64,000 bases of DNA from Collinsella sp. AM17-1 (GTDB lineage Bacteria > Actinomycetota > Coriobacteriia > Coriobacteriales > Coriobacteriaceae), in NCBI RefSeq assembly GCF_003470665.1, contig NZ_QRJZ01000007.1, positions 43,019-107,018 of the forward strand. The letters run 5' to 3'. Shown one piece after another: positions 35,971 through 45,990 of this stretch. Both the position numbers and the translations under genes were made by a program. The number at the start of each line of letters is the position of its first letter. Position 1 is the stretch's first letter. The notes below the pieces were generated by a model that was not told where the DNA came from, did no database searches, and saw only the letters and a list, made by a program, of their open reading frames with translations.

Positions 35971-38900
35971 ATGGCATTCGTCCATCTGCACAACCACACC
36001 GTTTTCTCCATGCTCGACGGCGCAACCCGTATCCAGGATATGGTCAACCGTGCCGTAGAGCTGGGCATGCCCGCCGTGGCCATTACCGACCACGGCTACA
36101 TGTATGGCGTACCCGACCTGGCGCTGGCCTGCGACGCCGTCAACCACAACACGCCCGAGTACAAAACCTGGAGCCACGACAAGGCCTTTTTGGAAAAGGA
36201 TCGCCGCGACGAGCTGGTGGAGCCCGATCCCGAGGAAAACCCGCGCGAGCATGCCCAGTACGTTAAGGACATGGCCATGTGGGACGAGAAGGGCAACATC
36301 GACGAGCTCAAGCCGCCTCTGGTCATCAAGCCCATCTTTGGCTGCGAGGTCTACTTTACGCCGGACGAGACGCTTGCCCGCGACCATAAGCCCGAGCTCT
36401 ACCACATGATCCTTCTGGCCAAGGACCAGGAGGGCTACGTCAACCTGATGCAGACGGTTTCCGAGGCAGCCGTGCAGGGCTTTTACTACAAGCCCCGCGT
36501 GACGCTCGACAACCTGCGCCGCCACGCCAAGGGCATGATCTGCACGAGCGCCTGCATCGCGGGCATCATCCCCAAGTACATCGACCGCGGTGACATGGAG
36601 GGCGCCATCAAGTGGGCCGAGACCTTCCGTGATACCTTCGAACCTGGCGACTTTTATATCGAGATCCAGGAACACGGCATCACCACCGACAACGGCCTGA
36701 CCGATGAGCAGATGGACCGCACGCTCATCGACATCGCCAAGCAGGTAGGCGTCAAGGTCATCGCTACCAACGACTTCCACTACCTGCGCCGCGAGGACGC
36801 TCCCGTGCAGGACGTCATCATGTGTATTGGCATGAACGCCAAGGTCGATGACCCCAACCGCATGCGCATGACCGGCTCGGAGTTTTACATGAAGACCGAG
36901 GAGGAGATGCGGGCGATGTTCCCGTATTGCCCCGAGGCCTGCGACAACACGCTCGAGATCGCCGACAAGTGCTACGTTGAGCTGGACTGGGACTCCATCA
37001 TCCTGCCGCGCTTCCCGTTGCTCGATCCCGGCGAGACGCACGAGAGCCAGTTCCGCCGCGAGTGCGAGAAGGGCCTGCGCCAGCACTACGGTGACGACTG
37101 GGCCACGCGCGAGATCGGTGGCGTCAACATCAAAGAGCGCTTTGAGTACGAATACAAGGTCATTTGCGACAAGGGCTTTGCCGCCTACTTCTTGATCGTT
37201 GCCGAGTACGTGCAATGGGCCAAGGACAACGGCATCGGCGTCGGCCCCGGCCGTGGTTCGGCCGCCGGCGCTATCGTCGCCTACGCCATGAACATCACCG
37301 CGTTCGACCCGCTCGAGAACGGTCTGATGTTCGAGAGGTTCCTGTCCCCGCAGCGTACCGAGATGCCCGATATCGATATGGACTTCGACGATGAGCGGCG
37401 CCTCGAGGTCGTGGAGCACGTTCGCCAGCTCTACGGCCCCGAGAAGGTCACCCACGTCATCACCTACTCGACCATTAAGGCCAAGCAGGCCATCAACGAC
37501 GCCGCTCGCGTCCTGGACTACCCGGTCTACATGGGCCAGCGTCTGTCCAAGATGGTCTCGAGCGACCCCAAGGTCAAGCTCAAGCAGGTGCTCGAAAAGC
37601 AACCCGGCAAAGAGGACCTGTTTAACCCCGATTTTGCCGAGGCATATAAAAAGGACGACGACGCCCGCCGCATCATCGACACGGCGCTCTCAATCGAGGG
37701 CCTCACCCGTGGCGAGGGCGTGCACGCGTGCGCCGTTCTGATCTGCCGCGACCCCGTCAACGAGCACGTGCCCACCAAGCTCGACACCAAGGGCGGCGTC
37801 GAGATTACCCAGTACGAGGGCCATACCGTTGCCGACATGGGCTTGCTCAAGATGGACTTCTTGGGCCTGCGCACGCTGACTGTTATCTCCAAGGCCAAGG
37901 CAAACATCAAAAAGAACTTCGGCATCGACATCAAAGAGGAAGAGATTCCCTTTGACGATCCCGAGATCTTTAAGCTCATGGGTTCCGGCCACACCGCCGG
38001 CGTCTTCCAAGTCGAGTCCGCCGGCATGACGGCCACGATCAAGAACATGAAGCCCACCGAGTACAAGCACGTCGTAGCATTGATCGCCCTGTACCGCCCG
38101 GGCCCGCTGGGCGCCGGCATGGTTTCGTCCTACATCAACCGTATGAACGGCAAGGAGCCGGCGGTCTCCTACGACGACCGCCTGGACGACATCCTGGGCG
38201 AAACCTACGGCACCATGGTCTACCAGGAGCAGGTTATGCTCATCTCCGTCGAGATGTGCGGCTTCTCCAAGGGCGAATCGGACTCGCGTATCCGTAAGCC
38301 CGTGGCTAAGAAGAAAATCAAGCTGCTCACGTCGACGGTGCTCCACTGGGAGGATGGCTCCGACGAGACCACCTACGACCACTGGATGAACGGCGCCATC
38401 AAGAACAACTATACGCGCGAGGTCGCCCAGAAGATTTGGGACGATGTTCTCGAGTTCGCGTCCTACGCCTTCAACAAGTCGCACTCCGCCGGCTACGCCA
38501 TCTTGGTTATGCAGACGGCGTGGCTCAAGGCGCACTATCCGCACGAGTACATGGCGGCCGTTCTGACGTCCTATACGGGCAAGACCGACAAGATCGTGCA
38601 CTACGTCTCGGCATGCCGTCACGACGGCATCCCCGTGCTGTCGCCAGATGTCAACGAGTCCGGTACCGAGTTCACGGCTACCAAGGAGGGCGTGCGCTTT
38701 GGTCTGGCCGGCATCCGCGGCGTGGGCACCGGCGTGGCGCAGGCGATTATCGCCGAGCGCGAGGCGGGCGGCCCGTTTAAGACGCTGCACGACTTTGTCG
38801 AGCGCGTGGACTCGAGCCAGGCCAACCGCCGCGTGATCGAATCGCTCATCAAGGCAGGCGCCTTCGACTCCACGGGGTATCCGCGTCGCCAGATGATGCA

Positions 38901-39774
38901 CTTTGTGGATAAGAACAACCCCGAGAACATCATCGATGCCGCGGTGAAGCGCCAGAAGGATCGCGCGAGCGGTCAGACGTCGTTCTTTGATATGTTTGGC
39001 GACGTTGAGGGCTCGGGCTTTGAGGTGAGCGTGCCCGATCCGGATGGTCAGGAGTGGGACCGCCACCTTAAGCTGAGCCAGGAGAAGGAGGTTCTGGGCA
39101 TCTATGTCTCGGACCACCCGCTGCGCCCGTTTGAGTATGCACTAGCCAAGGCGCGCGACTTCTCGTTCTCGCAGATCGATACCGGCTACGAAGTCCAGAA
39201 TCCTACGGGCGGCACCATCAACCAGGAGATTCCCGAGGGCAAGGCGCTGTGGTGGGCCGGCATGGTCTCGAGCGTGTCCAAACGCGTGACCAAAAACGGT
39301 GACCCCATGGGCATCGTGCAGCTCGAGGACATGGAAGGCGAGGCCACCGTCGTCGTGTTCCCCAAGACCTATAAAGAGGCCGAGGGGTACCTGTACGGCG
39401 AGGTCGATCCCGAGACCGGCGCGCAGCTGTCCGATGCCTTTGTGCGCATTAAGGGCAAACTCGAGCGCTCGGACCGCGGCGACCAGATCATCGCGCAGGA
39501 GATCGTGCCGCTCGAGCTCAACGAGGAGAACAACAAGCCCAAGGTGTTTGAGGTCATGGTGCCCAACAGCCGCTTTAGCCAGGGCAATATGGCGCGCCTG
39601 GCCACGGTGCTCACCGCTAACCCGGGCGGCGACCGCGTGGAGATCTTTATCGAGCAGGTGGACGGGCGCGTGCTGCGTGCCGAGGTACCTGCCAAGGTCA
39701 ACGCGCGTTCGATTCCGCTGCTGGCCGAGGCCAAGGCCATCGTCGGCAACCAAGGCAGAGTGACGGTTATCTAA
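35971..39774 (+). CDS. dnaE: DNA polymerase III alpha subunit
   Basis: Replicative polymerase catalytic subunit. GGAG about nine bases upstream supports ATG 35971; an in-frame start at 35905 has none. A TAGAAT -10-like box lies at 35925-35930. The 1267-residue protein has the PHP domain (FVHLHNHTVFSMLDG, ITDHGYMYG) with an insertion of about 60 residues (about 45-110), GPGRGSAAGAIVAY, the catalytic PDIDMDFDD, YQEQVM, a helix-hairpin-helix region and an OB fold (GEATVVVFPKTY). It is longer than the roughly 1150 residues of E. coli DnaE. The stop is the first base triplet of a palindrome. Confidence 0.96.
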   Translation: MAFVHLHNHTVFSMLDGATRIQDMVNRAVELGMPAVAITDHGYMYGVPDLALACDAVNHNTPEYKTWSHDKAFLEKDRRDELVEPDPEENPREHAQYVKDMAMWDEKGNIDELKPPLVIKPIFGCEVYFTPDETLARDHKPELYHMILLAKDQEGYVNLMQTVSEAAVQGFYYKPRVTLDNLRRHAKGMICTSACIAGIIPKYIDRGDMEGAIKWAETFRDTFEPGDFYIEIQEHGITTDNGLTDEQMDRTLIDIAKQVGVKVIATNDFHYLRREDAPVQDVIMCIGMNAKVDDPNRMRMTGSEFYMKTEEEMRAMFPYCPEACDNTLEIADKCYVELDWDSIILPRFPLLDPGETHESQFRRECEKGLRQHYGDDWATREIGGVNIKERFEYEYKVICDKGFAAYFLIVAEYVQWAKDNGIGVGPGRGSAAGAIVAYAMNITAFDPLENGLMFERFLSPQRTEMPDIDMDFDDERRLEVVEHVRQLYGPEKVTHVITYSTIKAKQAINDAARVLDYPVYMGQRLSKMVSSDPKVKLKQVLEKQPGKEDLFNPDFAEAYKKDDDARRIIDTALSIEGLTRGEGVHACAVLICRDPVNEHVPTKLDTKGGVEITQYEGHTVADMGLLKMDFLGLRTLTVISKAKANIKKNFGIDIKEEEIPFDDPEIFKLMGSGHTAGVFQVESAGMTATIKNMKPTEYKHVVALIALYRPGPLGAGMVSSYINRMNGKEPAVSYDDRLDDILGETYGTMVYQEQVMLISVEMCGFSKGESDSRIRKPVAKKKIKLLTSTVLHWEDGSDETTYDHWMNGAIKNNYTREVAQKIWDDVLEFASYAFNKSHSAGYAILVMQTAWLKAHYPHEYMAAVLTSYTGKTDKIVHYVSACRHDGIPVLSPDVNESGTEFTATKEGVRFGLAGIRGVGTGVAQAIIAEREAGGPFKTLHDFVERVDSSQANRRVIESLIKAGAFDSTGYPRRQMMHFVDKNNPENIIDAAVKRQKDRASGQTSFFDMFGDVEGSGFEVSVPDPDGQEWDRHLKLSQEKEVLGIYVSDHPLRPFEYALAKARDFSFSQIDTGYEVQNPTGGTINQEIPEGKALWWAGMVSSVSKRVTKNGDPMGIVQLEDMEGEATVVVFPKTYKEAEGYLYGEVDPETGAQLSDAFVRIKGKLERSDRGDQIIAQEIVPLELNEENNKPKVFEVMVPNSRFSQGNMARLATVLTANPGGDRVEIFIEQVDGRVLRAEVPAKVNARSIPLLAEAKAIVGNQGRVTVI

Positions 39775-39886
39775 AATGATTTTTCTGGGACGGGGATTAA
39801 AAAATCATTTTGGGTGACGTGTAGCGGTAGACCAGTCTTTCTGGGACGGGAATGATTTTTTCATCCCCGTCCCAGAAAAATCATTT
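39774..39886. repeat. Composite GGGACGGGG palindrome, 24-bp outer arms
   Basis: Outer arms 39774-39797 and 39863-39886 (AAATGATTTTTCTGGGACGG onward) are perfect complements. Inside, AAATGATTTTT (39774-39784) also pairs with AAAAATCATTT (39800-39810). A CCAGTCTTTCTGGGACGGG fragment (39832-39850) matches the arm and core of the 19878 element. It looks like nested insertion of related units. It fills the gap between dnaE and the SNF2 gene. Confidence 0.8.
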
Positions 39887-39909
39887 GGCGTGCGAGATTG
39901 GAGGAAGCG

Positions 39910-42900
39910 ATGGCGCAGGGGACGTTTGTGCGGGCGCTTCGGAAAGAGGCGGCGCTGAGCGGCACCTTTATGAAGGGGCGTTCGCTCATGCTCAACGGCG
40001 CCGTGCTGTCGATCGAGGACAGCGGCTCGCGCTTCTCCAAAAACGTGACGGTTGAGGGCTCGGTGCGCGGCTCGCGCGGCGACCTGTACAGGACGCACGT
40101 GGCGCTCGACATGGACGAGCACGAGGTGATCGACTACGACTGCGATTGCCCCGCTGCCTATCGCTACCCTGGCATGTGCAAGCACGCCATCGCCACAGCG
40201 CTGGCATACCTGGACGCCAGCGGCATTGAGCCTGTTGAGGGGCTGCGCACACCGGTTCGCACGTTTACGGCGCAGCCGAAACAGCCCGTTCGCACCGCGC
40301 CCAAAGCGCCGGCCGTCAACCCTAACTTTCCCTTTCCGGCGCCCGTCCCCACGAGCCCCAGCCTCATGGCGGCGCTTTCTGATCTTTCGGACGCGCGCAT
40401 GGATGAGCTGGCGAGCATGCGCCGCAAGCTTGCCGGTGCCGTTGATCCCGACGCTCCCAAAGCGGCGTTGGAGCCTTCGTTGGTGCCGTACTACAATCCG
40501 CTGTTCGCCGACCGCTTTAGCTGGGCGCTCGAGTTCCGCATTCGCTGCGGTTCGGTGTCCTACGTGGTCAAGGATATCGACGGCATGGCCGACGCCTATG
40601 TCCGAGGCGGCACCTTCTCGTACGGCAAGAAGCTCACGTTTGTCCATACGCCCGAAGCCTTCGAAGACGTGTCGACAAAGCTGCTCAACCTTGTTGTGAC
40701 GACAGTTGCCTATCTCGATGACATCACAAGCTCGCGTTCGGCGTCGTACGACTTTGCCCGCAGCGGTTTTGTTGCCGAGCGTCAGTTGCCGCTGTCCGAG
40801 CATAGCATCGTATATGTGCTGGACCTGCTGCGCGGCCAGACCATCTCTTTTGAGCCCGCCTGGTCTCGGGGGACGGCGGCGCATCGCACCTATGACGTGG
40901 CGGTTGAGCTGTCTCCGCAAGGGGAGGACGAGGCGTCCGCTAAGCGCCCACCGCTCCTTGCCGCCAAAATCGCGCCGGCGGCTGGTGACAGCTACGATCT
41001 GCGCCTGCCGGCCGATGCATACTGCTTTGCTTCGGGCGACGTTGCCTATCTGGTCGACACCCGCCGTGCGCGCCGCACCGATGTGGCGTTTGCCCAGCAT
41101 GCGGCGCCGTTCCTATCGCGCTTACTGCCCTGTCGCACGCCAGTCCATATCGCTGCCGACCAGGTGGGGGAGTTCTGTCGTATGGCTCTACCCATTTTGC
41201 GCGACTACACCGACCTCACCGCGCCCGCCGCGCTCGATACCGTGGCACCCGAGCCGAGCTTTGCTATGGCAATCGGCGTCGACGATGGGCTCGTGACCTG
41301 CAAAATTACGGTTACCTACGGCGACTGGTCGGCGGATCTCTTTAGCCTGGGCGCTCCGGGCAGTCCCTTCGAAGAGCAACGCCCCGGCGTGCCGCCCCGC
41401 GACGAGGTGGCGGAGTTTCGCGTTATGGACACGGCGGCCCTGTACTTCGATTTCTACGAGGGCGGCCTGGCGTTTGAGGAACGCGATGACGCCCGCTTGT
41501 TCTGCCTGCTGACCGAGGGCCTGTCTGCCCTGTCCGAGCTGGGTGAGGTCATGCTCAGCGACCGTCTGCGCCAGATTTCGGTCCGCCCTGCGCCCAAGCT
41601 TTCGGTGCGTGCGACCGTCAAGAGCAACCTGCTCGATGTCGAACTGGGCGCGAGCGGCCTTTCAGCGGCAGACCTTGCCGTCTACCTCGATTCGTACAAG
41701 CGTCATCAAACGTTTGCGCGCCTGACGTCCGGCGACATCGTTCGCCTGGACGAGGGGGCGCGCGCCGCGTTTGGCCTTGCCGAGGATCTGGGGGTCGATG
41801 CTGTCGACCTGCTCGACGGCGTGTCGCTTCCCGCGTCGAGTACCCTGTTCGTCGACAGCATGCTTGCGCGCACGCCGGCGCTTGAGGCCGATCGCGACGC
41901 TGCGTTCCGCCGTACCGTCGAGCGCCTGGACACGCTCGGCAAGATGGACTTTACGGTACCTGCCTCGCTCAAGGCCACGCTGCGTGGCTACCAGGTCGAC
42001 GGCTACCAGTGGCTCGGCTCGCTCGAACACCTGGGCCTTGGCGGTATTTTGGCCGACGACATGGGCCTGGGCAAAACACTCCAGATGATTGCGCATGTCC
42101 TGGCGCGCGTGGAGGCGGGGGACACTAAGCCCACGCTTGTGGTGTGCCCTGCGTCGCTTGTGTACAACTGGACCGCCGAGCTGGAGCGCTTCGCCCCGTC
42201 GCTCGATGTGTGCGCCATCGTGGGCGCCAAGGCCCAGCGTCGCGTGCAAATCGCCGGCGTGGCCGAGCATAACGTGGTTGTAACGTCGTATGACCTTATG
42301 CGGCGCGATATCGACGAGTACGTCGAGCAGGACTTTGCCCGTGTGGTGCTCGACGAGGCCCAGTACATTAAAAACCCGCTCACGCAGGTAGCGCGCGCCG
42401 CCAAGCGCCTGCCGGCCGGTGTACGCTTTGCCCTGACGGGCACGCCCATCGAGAACCGCCTGTCCGAGCTCTGGAGCATCTTCGACTTTTTGATGCCGGG
42501 CCTGCTGGGTACGCGCGAGTCGTTTGCAAAGCGCTTCGAAAGCCCGGCCGAGCATGCCGAGGGCGATAGCGCCGCTCGCCTGCAGGCGCTCGTGTCGCCG
42601 TTTGTGCTGCGCCGTGTTAAGGAAGACGTGGTGGCCGACCTGCCCGAGAAGATCGAAGACACCGTCATGGCGCAGCTTACCGGCGAGCAGCGCAAGCTCT
42701 ACCTGGCCAACCAGGACCGCATCGCCCAGCAGGTGCAGCACCGCGAGGCTGGGGAGTTTAAGAAGGACAAACTCAAGGTGCTCGCCGAGCTCACCAAGCT
42801 GCGCCAGATCTGCTGCGACCCGCGTCTACACTACGAGGATTACAAGGCGGGGAGCGCCAAGCTCGATACGTGTATGGAGCTCGTGCACGGCGCACTCGAC

Positions 42901-43374
42901 GGCGGGCATCGCATCCTGTTGTTCAGCCAGTTTACGGGTATGCTCGATATCATCGGTAAGCGCTTGGCCAAGGAGGACATCGCCTTCCTTAAGCTCACGG
43001 GCGCTTCGTCTAAGGAGAGCCGCGCCAAGATGGTCGCGCAGTTCCAAGCGGGCGAGGTTCCGGTCTTTTTGATTTCGCTCAAGGCGGGCGGCGTGGGCCT
43101 TAACCTGACGGCGGCCGACGTGGTCATCCACTACGACCCGTGGTGGAACGTGGCAGCGCAGGACCAGGCGACCGACCGCGCGCACCGTATTGGCCAGCAA
43201 CATACCGTGACCGTGTACAAGCTCATCGCCAAGGACACGATCGAGGAGCGCATTATGCAGATGCAGGAGTCCAAGCGCGACCTGGTCAACAGCGTGCTCG
43301 GCGGCGACGGCATCTCGTCGGCGCTGTTTACCCGCGAAGATGTTCTGGCGCTGCTGGGCGGCGACGGGCGCTAA
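39910..43374 (+). CDS. SWIM zinc-finger SNF2-family helicase
   Basis: ATP-dependent DNA translocase of the bacterial SNF2 (RapA/HepA-like) group; role probably in transcription recycling or repair, not established. GGAGG precedes ATG 39910. The 1154-residue protein has an N-terminal SWIM zinc finger (C78, C80, C90, H92 in YDCDCPAAYRYPGMCKHAI), a long middle region, then SNF2 motifs: ADDMGLGKTLQM, VVCPASLVYNW, VVLDEAQYIKN, LTGTPIENRL, and the C-terminal helicase half with LFSQFTGMLDII, SLKAGGVGLNLTAAD and DRAHRIGQ. It is a single gene. Confidence 0.93.
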   Translation: MAQGTFVRALRKEAALSGTFMKGRSLMLNGAVLSIEDSGSRFSKNVTVEGSVRGSRGDLYRTHVALDMDEHEVIDYDCDCPAAYRYPGMCKHAIATALAYLDASGIEPVEGLRTPVRTFTAQPKQPVRTAPKAPAVNPNFPFPAPVPTSPSLMAALSDLSDARMDELASMRRKLAGAVDPDAPKAALEPSLVPYYNPLFADRFSWALEFRIRCGSVSYVVKDIDGMADAYVRGGTFSYGKKLTFVHTPEAFEDVSTKLLNLVVTTVAYLDDITSSRSASYDFARSGFVAERQLPLSEHSIVYVLDLLRGQTISFEPAWSRGTAAHRTYDVAVELSPQGEDEASAKRPPLLAAKIAPAAGDSYDLRLPADAYCFASGDVAYLVDTRRARRTDVAFAQHAAPFLSRLLPCRTPVHIAADQVGEFCRMALPILRDYTDLTAPAALDTVAPEPSFAMAIGVDDGLVTCKITVTYGDWSADLFSLGAPGSPFEEQRPGVPPRDEVAEFRVMDTAALYFDFYEGGLAFEERDDARLFCLLTEGLSALSELGEVMLSDRLRQISVRPAPKLSVRATVKSNLLDVELGASGLSAADLAVYLDSYKRHQTFARLTSGDIVRLDEGARAAFGLAEDLGVDAVDLLDGVSLPASSTLFVDSMLARTPALEADRDAAFRRTVERLDTLGKMDFTVPASLKATLRGYQVDGYQWLGSLEHLGLGGILADDMGLGKTLQMIAHVLARVEAGDTKPTLVVCPASLVYNWTAELERFAPSLDVCAIVGAKAQRRVQIAGVAEHNVVVTSYDLMRRDIDEYVEQDFARVVLDEAQYIKNPLTQVARAAKRLPAGVRFALTGTPIENRLSELWSIFDFLMPGLLGTRESFAKRFESPAEHAEGDSAARLQALVSPFVLRRVKEDVVADLPEKIEDTVMAQLTGEQRKLYLANQDRIAQQVQHREAGEFKKDKLKVLAELTKLRQICCDPRLHYEDYKAGSAKLDTCMELVHGALDGGHRILLFSQFTGMLDIIGKRLAKEDIAFLKLTGASSKESRAKMVAQFQAGEVPVFLISLKAGGVGLNLTAADVVIHYDPWWNVAAQDQATDRAHRIGQQHTVTVYKLIAKDTIEERIMQMQESKRDLVNSVLGGDGISSALFTREDVLALLGGDGR

Positions 43375-43524
43375 CCCGCTCGGGTGGGGCCGCCAGGGCG
43401 GATAGCGCACGCTGCCCCATCGTCCCCGCCCGTTATGTGTTCATTTGCAATGCCGTGGATGGTTTGTCTGCCTTTGGGCATAAGAACCATCAAGAACATT
43501 GGCACGTCAGCAAAGGAGAACATC

Positions 43525-43887
43525 ATGGCGAAATTCTTTAAGGACCCCGACGGTAAGCTCATTGCCGCCCTTGGCAACGACGTTGCAACCCCTGCCGGTT
43601 GCACGGAACTGACCGCAAACACTGAGGACGCGGCGCACGAGAAGCACGTGCCTGTTGTCGAGACCGAGCGCGACGGTCACGTGATTCGCGCACGCGTTGG
43701 CTCGGTCGAGCACCCCAGCCTGCCCGAGCACTATATTGAGTGGATCGCCCTTGAGGCCGAGGGCCGCTTAGAGGTCCATTACCTTGAGCCCGGCATGAAG
43801 CCCGCGACGTTTTTTGCCGGCGGTTCCAAGACCGGTACCGTCTATGCCTACTGCAACCTGCACGGGCTGTGGTCCGCGACGTTCTAG
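43525..43887 (+). CDS. Neelaredoxin-type superoxide reductase (desulfoferrodoxin family)
   Basis: Reduces superoxide to peroxide without producing oxygen, a defence typical of anaerobes. AAAGGAGAAC precedes ATG 43525. The 120-residue protein has the iron-site ligands: histidine in HEKHVPVVE, histidines in VEHPSLPEHYIEWIAL and the Cys-His pair in YCNLHGLW. The N-terminal desulforedoxin FeS4 domain of classical desulfoferrodoxin is absent, so this is the one-iron form. It is a single gene. Confidence 0.92.
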   Translation: MAKFFKDPDGKLIAALGNDVATPAGCTELTANTEDAAHEKHVPVVETERDGHVIRARVGSVEHPSLPEHYIEWIALEAEGRLEVHYLEPGMKPATFFAGGSKTGTVYAYCNLHGLWSATF

Positions 43888-43932
43888 GAGCGCGCCCCCG
43901 CTCGGGGTATCATAGCTAGCATATGCACATGC

Positions 43933-43966
43933 GAGCGCCGACTGCATCATGCGGCCGGCGCTTTTA
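43933..43966 (+). terminator. Terminator after the superoxide reductase gene
   Basis: GCGCCG-A-CTGCA pairs with TGCGG-C-CGGCGC (about 43935-43961) with one paired bulge, followed by TTTTACT. Confidence 0.65.
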
Positions 43967-44004
43967 CTACGATTTCGATGGTTTACGACGGAAAGGGCTG
44001 AGCC

Positions 44005-45990
44005 ATGAAGCTCGCGCTTGCACAGATCGATATGCGCCTGGGTGATATTGAGGGCATTTGCGGCCGCATCGAGGACCAGGCTCGTCTGGCCCACGAGCGC
44101 GGGGCGCGCGTGCTGTGCGTTCCGGCTCCGCTCTTTATGGGCGCCATGCCCGGTGGCCTGGTGGGCGCTGCCGACTTTGAGCACGACATGCTTGCCGGCT
44201 TGACTGGTGTCGCCGAGCGCATCCAGGAGCTTGACATGATCTGCATCGTGCCCGCGGCGGTTTCGTTTGAGGGTCAGCCGCTGCTCGACTACATGATGCT
44301 CAAGGACGGTCATGTGGTGCCGGCGCGTTCGAGCATTGCCCTGCAGCGTGGCGAGAACAACGACACGCGTTGGGCGCCGCCGGTGTTCGACGTGGACGGC
44401 GTGCGCATCGCCGTGATTTTTGACTTGGACCGCGAACTCGAGATGTTGCCGACCGGTGTTGACCTCATTGCGTATTTCCAATTCAATGCGTTTGACATGA
44501 CCGACCGCGAGACTGCCGCCATTGCCGCCGTTCGCAGCGGCGCCTACCGCAAGATCGCATCCAAGCGCAGCGTGTGGTTTGCCTGTATGGCGCCGGTCGG
44601 TGCCTATGACGAGTCGGTGTATACCGGCGGTTCGTTTGTGCTCGACGACTGCGGTCGCGTGGTGGCCCAAGCGCCGTGTTTTGAGGAGAGCCTGCTGGTT
44701 CAGGAGATTCAGCGCGGCGTGATGCTCGATGCCCTGGAAGATCACGAACTGCCCGAGTTCCGTTCCGAGGAGTGGCTGTGGCAGGCGCTGGTGCTCGCCG
44801 TGCGCGACAACGCCCGGGCCCACGGTGCGTCGCGCGCCGTGGTGGCACTCGAGGGCGACTTGCCGTCGTCCCTGCTGGCGGCGCTGGCCGTCGACGCTCT
44901 GGGCCCACGTAATGTGATTGGCCTGGTGCTGGGGCGCAACCGCATCTTTACGCCGGCGCAGGAGGAGGCCGAGGCTGCTCGCTGTGCCGCCGTTCGCGCC
45001 ATTGCCGAGCGCCTGCATATTCGCACGGTTGAGCGCGATGCGCCGGATGCCGCGCGCGTGCTCGACCGCGATGTGTCGGCGGGCGACGCCGAGCGCCTGC
45101 GCTCTCGCACGCTGGGCCTCATGCTGGAGGACACGGCGCTCGAGCTGGGTGCGATGGCGTTGAGTCCGCTGTCCAAAACCGAGTACGCGCTGGCGGCGCC
45201 GGCGCTTTGCGGCGGCTACCAGGGCGATTACGCGCCCTTTGGCGATGTGTACCTGTCGACGCTTGAGTTTGTGGCGCGCGTGCGCAACCGCACGTCTGCC
45301 GTGGTGCCCCAAGAGCTCGTGACGCTCAACGCGGTGGAAGATTGTATGGAGCGAGTGCTGGCGCAGGCGCTCTCGACGCTCGACGGTCCGGTCGATATGC
45401 TCGACCGCGCGGCACAGCTGCTCGGCGGGCTCGAGCCGGGTGAGGTCGATGGTGCGCTCGAGTCGCACGTGGACCGCAATCGATCTTTCGACGACATCCC
45501 GATGGCCGCTGGCAAGCCTGAGGCCTGCTCGCTGCTGCTGATGCTCGTGCGTCAGGGCGAGGCCGCCCGCCGCATGCTGCCGACGGTGCCGATCGTCTCT
45601 GCCCGTTCGTTTGCCGAGCGCGCCTGGCCGTACATGCTTGCGTGGTCCGATCTGGGGCTCAACGGCAAGGAGCGCATGACGGTTGATTCGCTGGCGCGCG
45701 CCGAGGTGCGTCGCTTTGCCGACGACGATACGAGTGACCGTATGCGCGGTGAGATGATGGGCATTTTGGGTGAGCTGCTGGGTATTTCGCCCGAGCAGAT
45801 GGAGGAGCTGCGCTCTGAGGACGGTCAGCGTCGTTTGCACGAGGGCATGAAAAAGTTCGAGGGCGAGGTTCAGGACGCCATCGATAAGATGATGGGCGGC
45901 CAGGGTGGCCCGCAGGGTGGACCCCAGGGCACGCCGATGCCGCATCCGCCGGTGGATCCGAGGCAGTTCCCGTTCTTTAGCCAGAACTAG
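44005..45990 (+). CDS. NAD+ synthetase-like protein with both active sites lost
   Basis: A 661-residue protein with the two-domain layout of glutamine-dependent NAD+ synthetase: an N-terminal nitrilase-like amidase (1-240) and a C-terminal NadE-like domain (about 255-530). Catalytic motifs are gone. The nitrilase Glu (family FPEL) is Ala41 in VPAPLFMGA; the Lys region reads PARSSIALQRG; the catalytic Cys (family ICED) is Phe139 in VIFDLDREL. The pyrophosphatase loop SGGIDS reads EGDLPS (283-288), although LLAALAVDALGPRNVIGL after it is well kept, as are APFGDV and QGDYAP. A Gly/Gln/Pro tail ends the chain. GAAAGGGCTGAGCC precedes ATG 44005. The frame is intact, so it is probably a pseudoenzyme with a structural or regulatory role. 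Confidence 0.75.
   Translation: MKLALAQIDMRLGDIEGICGRIEDQARLAHERGARVLCVPAPLFMGAMPGGLVGAADFEHDMLAGLTGVAERIQELDMICIVPAAVSFEGQPLLDYMMLKDGHVVPARSSIALQRGENNDTRWAPPVFDVDGVRIAVIFDLDRELEMLPTGVDLIAYFQFNAFDMTDRETAAIAAVRSGAYRKIASKRSVWFACMAPVGAYDESVYTGGSFVLDDCGRVVAQAPCFEESLLVQEIQRGVMLDALEDHELPEFRSEEWLWQALVLAVRDNARAHGASRAVVALEGDLPSSLLAALAVDALGPRNVIGLVLGRNRIFTPAQEEAEAARCAAVRAIAERLHIRTVERDAPDAARVLDRDVSAGDAERLRSRTLGLMLEDTALELGAMALSPLSKTEYALAAPALCGGYQGDYAPFGDVYLSTLEFVARVRNRTSAVVPQELVTLNAVEDCMERVLAQALSTLDGPVDMLDRAAQLLGGLEPGEVDGALESHVDRNRSFDDIPMAAGKPEACSLLLMLVRQGEAARRMLPTVPIVSARSFAERAWPYMLAWSDLGLNGKERMTVDSLARAEVRRFADDDTSDRMRGEMMGILGELLGISPEQMEELRSEDGQRRLHEGMKKFEGEVQDAIDKMMGGQGGPQGGPQGTPMPHPPVDPRQFPFFSQN

Noticed and set aside
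35944-39117. Minus-strand frames of 552 and 475 codons opposite dnaE
   Set aside because: Shadow frames of a strongly conserved essential gene.
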